Source: Aliidongia dinghuensis (lineage in GTDB: Bacteria > Pseudomonadota > Alphaproteobacteria > ATCC43930 > CGMCC-115725). Taken from it: DNA of 64,000 nucleotides. The DNA is taken from assembly GCF_014643535.1 (NCBI RefSeq), contig NZ_BMJQ01000001.1, positions 310,001 through 374,000 on the forward strand, in the 5' to 3' direction. Positions 59,023 to 64,000 of this stretch are shown here, in pieces. Numbering within the stretch: position 1 is the first letter of the stretch; every line of letters begins with the position of its first letter. The notes under the pieces were generated by a model. That model was given only the letters and a program-made list of their open reading frames with translations. It made no database searches and had not been told where the DNA came from. Both the position numbers and the translations under genes were made by a program.

Positions 59023-59051
59023 TGGACAGCCGCGCGGATATTTCCTATAGA
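59023..59051 (+). promoter_or_regulatory. Promoter of tRNA-Phe
   Basis: TGGACA, a 17-base spacer, then TATAGA, ending 23 bases before the mature tRNA 5' end. Good spacing for a stable-RNA promoter. Confidence 0.65.
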
Positions 59052-59074
59052 AGCGCTCCTTCGGTTGCCCCGGA

Positions 59075-59150
59075 GCCCAGGTAGCTCAGTTGGTAGAGCA
59101 TGCGACTGAAAATCGCAGTGTCGGTGGTTCGATTCCGCCCCTGGGCACCA
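59075..59150 (+). tRNA. tRNA-Phe (anticodon GAA)
   Basis: A 76-base cloverleaf with an encoded CCA. Acceptor GCCCAGG pairs with CCTGGGC; D-arm AGCTCAGTTGGTAGAGC; anticodon loop CTGAAAA (GAA at 59108-59110); T-arm GGTTCGATTCC. Accessory DNA begins directly after it, so its 3' end may be an attachment site. Confidence 0.97.
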
Positions 59151-59308
59151 TTCCCATGATTTTTCAATGTTATCAATGAGTTGCGATTTCCGGGTTGGGA
59201 ATCGAATTGGGGAGTCTCATCATCCCCTAACACACTTCACTGATTTTATTTGATTTCCTGCCTCGGGCGGTCATGCCGAAAGGGCGTGCACCGAAAAAAT
59301 GGCAGGCG

Positions 59309-59671
59309 TCAGGTCGGGTTGATGGTGCCGTCCTCGACAAGAGCGACGGTCATGCCGGCAGACAATCTGAACGCGCCGAAATCCTCCTTGGTGATCTGTC
59401 GAAGGACGTTCAGAGCAGGCTCGCGAGCGATCCCTATGCTCCATTTGGCAGCGTTCATCCGAACCTGGATGTTTGGGTGATTGAATAGCTTGGTCAGTTC
59501 CAGGCGTGCCGCGATACCTCGTCGCCGGAGTTCCTTGCTGATCTCATTTTGCTGTCTGATAAGATGGTTCGCCGACTTTACTTCATCGTTCAGTGTCAAA
59601 GGATACTGTCTCTCGCCCAGTGAAGCAAAAAGTGAGACGAGTTCATCGACTGTCATCTTGTCGAGTTTCAT
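59309..59671 (-). CDS. DUF2019 immunity-type protein
   Basis: A 120-residue helical protein of the DUF2019 type: VDELVSLFASLGERQYPLTLNDEVKSANHLIRQQNEISKELRRRGIAARLELTKLFNHPNIQVRMNAAKWSIGI is a short HEAT-like repeat with the signature N-x-R-x-N-A-A. Members sit directly after nuclease toxins. Its ATG overlaps the stop of the HNH toxin (ATGA). This is the typical toxin-immunity order, and the protein is presumed to neutralise that nuclease. Confidence 0.75.
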   Translation of the reverse strand: MKLDKMTVDELVSLFASLGERQYPLTLNDEVKSANHLIRQQNEISKELRRRGIAARLELTKLFNHPNIQVRMNAAKWSIGIAREPALNVLRQITKEDFGAFRLSAGMTVALVEDGTINPT

Positions 59672-60774
59672 TTTAAGACCCCCACGGTTCGTAGGCCCAT
59701 CAGCCCAACTCTTCTGCGTTCATCATAGCCTTTTCCCTGAAGATATTCCCGAGGCGTCATTAAATTGCCTTCCGTATCGACAAACGCTGGATCTGGCGTC
59801 TGGTACCAAGAATTGAGTTCCCAATGCTTCAATGTGGGAATGCTGACAAGATTCTCCCCGGAAGCGATCAATTGTGTCGGAATTTCGCCGCTGCGTCCTG
59901 ACGCCTGTTCCACGATGTGATGGACATCATATCCCCGGCGTGCCGGTCCTTGTGCCGCCGCTTCGAGATCCTCAAGCGGTTGCGGTGGATCGATATAAGC
60001 CTGGATGTAGGGACCATAATCATGGACCCACACAGCGATCTGCGCCGCATTCAGCAACAAGCCAACGGGGCCGCCGGCGATGTCTTCGCCGGCCATGATC
60101 GCAGCGCGCTTCGCGGCCCAGCCCGCAACCATTTTGATGACTTGCCAACGGGAGGAAGGCCCGGGATCTTCCGCCGGCACCGGCGGCACATCGTCGAAGA
60201 GCGGAGGGCCGCCATTGTGGCCGATGCCGGGACGGTCGGGCACGGGATCAGGCGGCGATGCCGCCGGCTTGCCCCGAAATCGCCCGCCATCGGTCGTGCC
60301 CTTGGGCCAGCGCGGATGGTCATCGGGGTCCCAGTTGCCTGCTTTGTCGAGCCGGTCGGCGGCTTCGGCGAAACGGTCGAAGCTCGACGCCAAGTCCGAG
60401 ACGAAGCGCCGATCCCACAGCGCCATCCGTTTGGCGATCGACATCTCGGGGACATTGATGCCGAGGCGGGTCGCGACCGCTGCGGCCAGCATGGCGCCCT
60501 CCGGTGACCATGTCGCCGCGTCCGCCCGGTCGAGGCACCGCTGGGCGGCCGGTTCGTCGCCCGACGTCAGATGCCCGGCAGCCTGAGCAACATGCATCGG
60601 CACCGGTCGACCGACGATCTCCGGCCCCAGGACTTGCTCAGCCAGAAGCGCATGGCTTCGGGCGAAGTCGGCTGGATGGTCACGCCGCGCCGCTCGGTTA
60701 GCGGGATGCCCGGCCAGAGCCAGACGGCCGATGCCTTCGCCAGCAGAAGCCTGGGCCGCGTGGACACGTGACAA
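59668..60774 (-). CDS. HNH/AHH-type nuclease toxin
   Basis: A 368-residue protein with a TTG start (uncertain; see below). The middle carries WDPDDHPRWPKGTTDGGRFRG and a histidine-aromatic stretch (RPGIGHNGGPPLF), as in carrier regions of alphaproteobacterial polymorphic proteins. The C-terminal ~85 residues are a nuclease domain: YDVHHIVEQASGRSGEIPTQLIASGENLVSIPTLKHWELNSWYQTPD with the HH and N-x-H set of the HNH/endonuclease VII superfamily. A better ribosome site (GAGG, ATG at 60803) precedes an overlapping frame, so the 5' end may be frameshifted. The immunity gene overlaps its 3' end. Confidence 0.7.
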   Translation of the reverse strand: MSRVHAAQASAGEGIGRLALAGHPANRAARRDHPADFARSHALLAEQVLGPEIVGRPVPMHVAQAAGHLTSGDEPAAQRCLDRADAATWSPEGAMLAAAVATRLGINVPEMSIAKRMALWDRRFVSDLASSFDRFAEAADRLDKAGNWDPDDHPRWPKGTTDGGRFRGKPAASPPDPVPDRPGIGHNGGPPLFDDVPPVPAEDPGPSSRWQVIKMVAGWAAKRAAIMAGEDIAGGPVGLLLNAAQIAVWVHDYGPYIQAYIDPPQPLEDLEAAAQGPARRGYDVHHIVEQASGRSGEIPTQLIASGENLVSIPTLKHWELNSWYQTPDPAFVDTEGNLMTPREYLQGKGYDERRRVGLMGLRTVGVLK

Positions 60775-60832
60775 GACGCCTGCGTGATCGATATGACCTG
60801 CATTGAGAATCCTCGGGACTGTCGAGCAAAAG

Positions 60833-60865
60833 AAAACCGCCGGCGGCGTTAGCCGCGGCGGTTTT
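60833..60865. terminator. Bidirectional intrinsic terminator
   Basis: AAAACCGCC and GGCGGTTTT are perfect arms with an inner GGCGGC/GCCGC stem and GTTA loop. A-run and T-run make it work both ways. It lies between the toxin gene and the insertion sequence. Confidence 0.8.
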
Positions 60866-60920
60866 GAAGCGGTGGAAGCACGCTCGGCGCGGCTTCACCA
60901 TGCTCGGCCATTTGACCGAC

Positions 60921-60928
60921 TTAATTCG
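60921..60928. repeat. Target-site duplication, left (TTAATTCG)
   Basis: Eight bases repeated identically at 63429-63436, directly outside the inverted repeats. An 8-bp duplication is what IS1595-family elements make. Confidence 0.85.
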
Positions 60929-60954
60929 CGGGATTAGGTAGCAAGCGCCACCGA
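60929..60954 (+). repeat. IS left terminal inverted repeat
   Basis: Begins CGGGATTAGGTAGCAA and continues GCGCCACCGA. It matches the right end with two mismatches at positions 17-18. Confidence 0.85.
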
Positions 60955-60961
60955 ACGGACG

Positions 60962-61576
60962 CTAATTGTTTGAATTTTCTTGACCTTTCGCGAGCTGAAG
61001 GGATGCCTGAAATGCACCTCCAGGACGTTCAGCAGTAAGCATGGTGAACAAGAAGCCGACGGGCGAGTCGGGAGTCTTGATCTTGTAAATCAGAGAGCGG
61101 GCCTGACCTGACGCCGTAGGCACCGTTTTGTCCTCCACTACGGACATTTCGATTCCAGGCCGGGCGACACCTTCCATCATCTTCTTGAAGTTGCTCTCGA
61201 CCTCTCCTGGGTCCGCCGTGCGCGCCCATACTGCACAAGCTTCGGTAGTTCCTCGAATTGAAAGAGCAAAGCTCCCACTATCGCTGGGCACAAACCATGC
61301 ACCACCCTTGCTGCCCGGCCCGACGAATATGGACAGCGGCATATCCGCTGTAATGGCCGGAAGGTGTTTCTCGTTCACCCATGCACGAACTTGCTCCGGC
61401 TTGCCCATATTCGGCACACAGGCGTTCACGAATAGCCTGGTGACGAGCGATGCCCCAGAGTCAGCAGCGAATGCGCCGTGGGAAGCTGAAACGATGAACC
61501 CTATCGACAAGGCGAGTTGCTTCAGGACACGAACGGAATATCGATTGCCAGCAACGGGTGAAACTCTTGCCTTCAC
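60962..61576 (-). CDS. Exported hypothetical protein (IS passenger)
   Basis: A 204-residue protein with signal peptide VLKQLALSIGFIVSASHGAFA. The mature part: DSGASLVTRLFVNACVPNMGKPEQVRAW, IFVGPGSKGGAWFVPSDSGSFALSIRGTTEACAVWARTADPGEVESNF with two cysteines ~60 residues apart. The pattern recalls the NMCC_0638-type exported proteins. It lies within the IS, transcribed away from the transposase. Its benefit to the element or host is unknown. Confidence 0.6.
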   Translation of the reverse strand: MKARVSPVAGNRYSVRVLKQLALSIGFIVSASHGAFAADSGASLVTRLFVNACVPNMGKPEQVRAWVNEKHLPAITADMPLSIFVGPGSKGGAWFVPSDSGSFALSIRGTTEACAVWARTADPGEVESNFKKMMEGVARPGIEMSVVEDKTVPTASGQARSLIYKIKTPDSPVGFLFTMLTAERPGGAFQASLQLAKGQENSNN

Positions 61577-61709
61577 TCTGCTCTCCCATGTGCATTGCGC
61601 TCAACACCATGGCCACGTCGAGCTACGATCGCAAGGCGATCGACAAATTCGCTTTTTTGTGTATGGTTCACATCATGCTTTGGATGATAGCCCACGCTGA
61701 CTGACACCA

Positions 61710-61735
61710 GACCCGGCAAGCCGGGTCGCTTTCGT
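61710..61735 (+). terminator. Terminator-like hairpin upstream of the transposase
   Basis: GACCCGGC-aa-GCCGGGTC followed by GCTTTCGTTT. Such structures just inside an IS may block outside transcription from driving the transposase. Confidence 0.6.
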
Positions 61736-61874
61736 TTGTGCCGTGGTCTTGCCGTCGAGGCTCCAAAGATGCCCGCTCCCATCCCCCGCATTTCGCCGCT
61801 GTCCGCCGTGATCGTCCCGGTCGGGGGCTTGGCTATATGCCGCCCTGCGCCGTCCGGCGCGGGGGTGCTGAGCC

Positions 61875-62882
61875 ATGGCGCAGCACTACCTGCTATCAAG
61901 GAAATGCCGGACCCTGCCGCTGCATCGGGTCTTCCGCATGTCCGAGGAAGCCGCCTACAAGTGGTTCCTCCGCGCTCGCTGGCCCGAGACCGACGGCGTC
62001 CCGTACTGCCCGCGGTGCGGCGTCACCGACGCCTGGGAGACGCGCCGCCGCCGCTTCAAGTGCCGCGCGAAGGACTGCCGTTGCGAGTTCAGCGTGACCA
62101 GCGGGACAATCTTCGCCCATCACAAGCTGCCGTTCCGCCAGTTGCTCGCCGCCATCGCGCTCTCGGCCCATGCCGTGAAAGGCAAGGCGGCGCTCCAGGT
62201 CGCACGCGAGCTGGGCGTCCAGTACAAGACCGCTTGGGCCAACCTGATGAAGCTCCGTGAAGCGATCGCCGCCGAGCGCGCCTCGCTGATGCTCGAAGGC
62301 ACCGTCGAGGTCGACGGCATGTACGTCGGCGGCCACATCCGGCCGGAGAATCGCGCCGAAGACCGCATCGACCGGCGCCTTCGCGAGAACCAGACCGGCA
62401 AGCGCAAGTGCGTCATTGCCATCCGCCAGCGCAACGGCCGCATCGTCACGGCGATCACAAAGACGGAGGACGCGGCCGTCATCATGCCGCTGCTTCAACG
62501 CTACGCGAGACATGCGCACGTGGTCGTCGCCGACGAGCACCACGCCTACAATCAGGTGGCGGCGGTGTTCGAGGAGGTCGAGCGCGTCAACCACAGCCTC
62601 GCTTACCGGAGCGAGGCTGGCGTCTCGACGAATCAGGTCGAGAGCTTCTTCAGCCGTGTGCGGCGCGGCGAGTGGGGCACCTTCCATCACATCGCGAGCC
62701 AGTATCTGGACTGGTACGCGTTCGAGATGGCCTGGCGCGAGGACCATCGCCGAACCGACATGCGCACCCTCGTGCGGGGCATGCTGTCGAAGGCGATGGG
62801 ACATCGGACGAGCCGCTGGTTATGCGGCTACTGGCAGGGTAACCATCCGCCGAAAGACGCCTTCATGGTCGTCGTGCCGTAG
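61875..62882 (+). CDS. IS1595-family transposase
   Basis: A 335-residue ISXO2-like DDE transposase. N-terminal zinc ribbon (YCPRCGVTDAW then FKCRAKDCRCEF); the DNA-binding middle HKLPFRQLLAAIALSAHAVKGKAALQVARELGV; catalytic acids in VEVDGMYVGGH, VVVADEHHAY and NQVESFFSRVRRGEWGTFHHI. C-terminal helices complete. It is full length with intact acids, so it should be active. Confidence 0.93.
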   Translation: MAQHYLLSRKCRTLPLHRVFRMSEEAAYKWFLRARWPETDGVPYCPRCGVTDAWETRRRRFKCRAKDCRCEFSVTSGTIFAHHKLPFRQLLAAIALSAHAVKGKAALQVARELGVQYKTAWANLMKLREAIAAERASLMLEGTVEVDGMYVGGHIRPENRAEDRIDRRLRENQTGKRKCVIAIRQRNGRIVTAITKTEDAAVIMPLLQRYARHAHVVVADEHHAYNQVAAVFEEVERVNHSLAYRSEAGVSTNQVESFFSRVRRGEWGTFHHIASQYLDWYAFEMAWREDHRRTDMRTLVRGMLSKAMGHRTSRWLCGYWQGNHPPKDAFMVVVP

Positions 62883-62885
62883 ACG

Positions 62886-63347
62886 TCAGCCGACCTGGCG
62901 CAGCGGCGCCCGCCACAGCACGCGTTTGTCGCCGTCGGTGCGGATGCCCTCGACGACCTTGGTCCGCTCCAGGCCATTCAGGATCGTGCGGACGCGCTGA
63001 ACGAGCGCGTCGAACTTGCGCTTGTCGTCGGCGGGCAGCTCCTTGGCATCAACGACGGCGGACGCAATCGCCGAGGTGGCCATCGGCTCGACCGCGGACC
63101 GGATGAGCTTCCCGATGATGGAGGTGAGTTCGCTGGCAGGCAGCATCGAGGACGGCTTTCTAGCCTGGGCCTTCGGGCGCTTTCCAACGGTCTGGGGCGT
63201 GTAAGTCGGATCGAAGATCAGCGCGGCCCGGTCCAGAACCTCAATGTCGTCCAGTAGCTTTCGCTTCTCACCTTCAAGCGTGTCCGCTCGGTCGAGCAGC
63301 ACGGCGCGCTTCAGCAAGATTTCCTTGGGAACGGCATTCACGGCCAT
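62886..63347 (-). CDS. Small helical protein (IS passenger)
   Basis: A 153-residue soluble protein: an N-terminal coiled coil (LLKRAVLLDRADTLEGEKRKLLDDIEVLDRAALIF), a basic linker, and a C-terminal winged-helix-like part (ADDKRKFDALVQRVRTILNGLERTKVVEGIRTDGDKRVLWRA). The wing suggests DNA binding. It is convergent with the transposase, 3 bases apart. It is within the IS, so it may regulate transposition. Confidence 0.6.
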   Translation of the reverse strand: MAVNAVPKEILLKRAVLLDRADTLEGEKRKLLDDIEVLDRAALIFDPTYTPQTVGKRPKAQARKPSSMLPASELTSIIGKLIRSAVEPMATSAIASAVVDAKELPADDKRKFDALVQRVRTILNGLERTKVVEGIRTDGDKRVLWRAPLRQVG

Positions 63348-63402
63348 GGTCAGATCCTTGTGAGGAAGGGATCTGAATCATATCCGGAATGGCTTCGCCA
63401 AA

Positions 63403-63428
63403 TCGGTGGCAGTTGCTACCTAATCCCG
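63403..63428 (-). repeat. IS right terminal inverted repeat
   Basis: Ends TTGCTACCTAATCCCG on the plus strand, the inverse of the left end. Confidence 0.85.
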
Positions 63429-63436
63429 TTAATTCG
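63429..63436. repeat. Target-site duplication, right (TTAATTCG)
   Basis: Identical to the left copy. Confidence 0.85.
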
Positions 63437-63453
63437 GAACGGTCAAGTGAAAA

Positions 63454-63468
63454 GAACAAATAGAGAAC
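63454..63468. promoter_or_regulatory. LexA-type box GAAC-N7-GAAC
   Basis: GAACAAATAGAGAAC fits the alphaproteobacterial SOS box (GTTC-N7-GTTC on the other strand) exactly. Before the IS inserted it lay about 170 bases upstream of the nuclease toxin. Binding is not shown. Confidence 0.55.
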
Positions 63469-63590
63469 ATCGGCCGTTTCGGGACCGCGCTTCGCTTATT
63501 CGGTCCGGAAGCCACCACAATCGCAAACCTTTACGGAGGCGACGTCACTCCCGCCGACACCTGCCCGCAATGCTTGTTCCGTTACTCAAA

Positions 63591-63621
63591 ATGACTATAA
63601 TGACTATAATGACTATAATGA
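63591..63621 (+). repeat. Three tandem ATGACTATA repeats with overlapping TATAAT boxes
   Basis: A perfect 9-base unit repeated three times makes three consecutive TATAAT hexamers 9 bases apart, ~30 bases before the antitoxin start. They may be alternative -10 boxes or an operator for the toxin-antitoxin complex. Confidence 0.7.
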
Positions 63622-63649
63622 TCTTCTCTTTGAGATGGGAGTGTCGGCC

Positions 63650-63904
63650 ATGTCCATTGAAACATGGACACTCGCTGAGGCGAAGGCGAAGTTCAGCGAG
63701 GTCGTCGACAAGGCGCGGGCGAGCGGTCCGCAGACCATCACGAAGAACGGTCGTGTTGCTGTCGTCGTGGTGTCTGCGGAGGAATGGGAACGGAAGACCC
63801 GCCGGCCCGGCAATCTGGCCGAGTTCTTCGCGGAATCCCCCTTGCGCAGTTCGACCCTTGAGGTCTCTCGGACGAAGGATGCCCCGCGCGAGATCGATCT
63901 GTGA
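63650..63904 (+). CDS. Phd/YefM-type antitoxin
   Basis: An 84-residue antitoxin: MSIETWTLAEAKAKFSEVVDKARASGPQTITKNGRVAVVVVSAEEW is the Phd/YefM fold that binds DNA and, through its C-terminal tail (AEFFAESPLRSSTLEVSRTKD), the toxin. Start chosen for similarity to family length; an earlier in-frame ATG at 63635 is possible. Its stop overlaps the toxin GTG. Confidence 0.85.
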   Translation: MSIETWTLAEAKAKFSEVVDKARASGPQTITKNGRVAVVVVSAEEWERKTRRPGNLAEFFAESPLRSSTLEVSRTKDAPREIDL

Positions 63905-64000
63905 ATTTTCTGCTCGACACCAACGTCGTGTCGGAGTGGACGAAGCCGCGCCCCGATAGCGGCGTCGTGGCCTGGCTCGCCGACGCGGACGAGGATCGTG
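63901..64000 (+). CDS. PIN-domain toxin (VapC/FitB type), 3'-truncated by the window
   Basis: The first 33 residues read MNFLLDTNVVSEWTKPRPDSG, with the PIN-domain first catalytic aspartate in LLDTNVVSE. GTG start overlapping the antitoxin stop (GTGA). A metal-dependent RNase paired with the Phd-type antitoxin. The rest lies beyond the window. Confidence 0.85.
   Translation, partial: MNFLLDTNVVSEWTKPRPDSGVVAWLADADEDR

Larger units (their letters stand above)
60929..63428 (+). mobile_element. IS1595-family insertion sequence with two passenger genes
   Basis: Exactly 2500 bases from inverted repeat to inverted repeat, with a perfect 8-bp target duplication, so it is intact and recent. It carries an exported-protein gene, the DDE transposase and a small helical-protein gene. 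An intrinsic terminator-like hairpin stands before the transposase. Passenger genes are known in this IS family, but these two are not ones I can name. Confidence 0.85.

Overview
This window comes from a high-GC alphaproteobacterium, most likely Rhodospirillales-like. The evidence is the conserved neighbourhood secA / peptidyl-prolyl isomerase / argJ / mutT, the mreB-mreC-mreD-mrdA-rodA block, the ilvI-ilvN-ilvC order, and a GAAC-N7-GAAC LexA-type box. No species name can be given from sequence alone.

Left part (1-18.3 kb) is an accessory tract. It opens with the end of an enoyl-CoA hydratase/isomerase and an MFS carrier. Then come many short single-copy genes of unknown function (DUF4279-like, TraB/GumN-like, UrcA, Imm63, YkgJ and several orphans), a small mercury module (merR / merT / GDCCVxC protein), a cold-shock protein, threonine aldolase, and a divergent XRE/LuxR-type regulator pair that shares a perfect 19-bp palindrome. 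A dispersed imperfectly palindromic ~92-bp repeat occurs five times here. Tails of one orphan gene family recur as remnants, and one gene is frameshifted. The tract looks like a slowly decaying island.

Centre-left (18.5-26.5 kb) is a recombinase module. A KfrA-like DNA-binding protein faces four tightly coupled minus-strand genes: a degenerate tyrosine recombinase, an 806-residue tyrosine recombinase with a C-terminal cysteine cluster, a small coiled-coil protein, and a fully catalytic 533-residue tyrosine recombinase. On its right lies the N-terminal stub of comF, which loses its reading frame and homology near 26.53 kb. That stub marks the likely edge of the island.

From 26.6 to 59.15 kb the gene content is chromosomal. 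A GntR-type regulator has its operator inside its own promoter and heads a catabolic-looking operon with a cysteine-poor IlvD/Edd dehydratase and a haloacid dehalogenase-type enzyme. Then follow a SAM methyltransferase, a secreted YCII-SRPBCC protein, a LysR regulator, an unknown 475-residue protein, mutT-argJ, a parvulin, secA, a HicAB toxin-antitoxin pair, a Rieske-domain protein with a cysteine-containing regulator, an SDR, a DUF2076 protein, serB, miaA, the branched-chain amino-acid genes ilvI-ilvN-ilvC, a sedolisin peptidase, the mre/mrd/rod cell-elongation cluster, and tRNA-Phe(GAA).

Right after tRNA-Phe (59.2-64 kb) accessory DNA resumes. There is an HNH-type nuclease toxin overlapping a DUF2019 immunity-type gene, then an intact 2.5-kb IS1595-type insertion (perfect 8-bp target duplication, two passenger genes), a LexA-type box, and a Phd/VapC toxin-antitoxin pair that runs off the end. 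Its promoter region holds three tandem TATAAT boxes.
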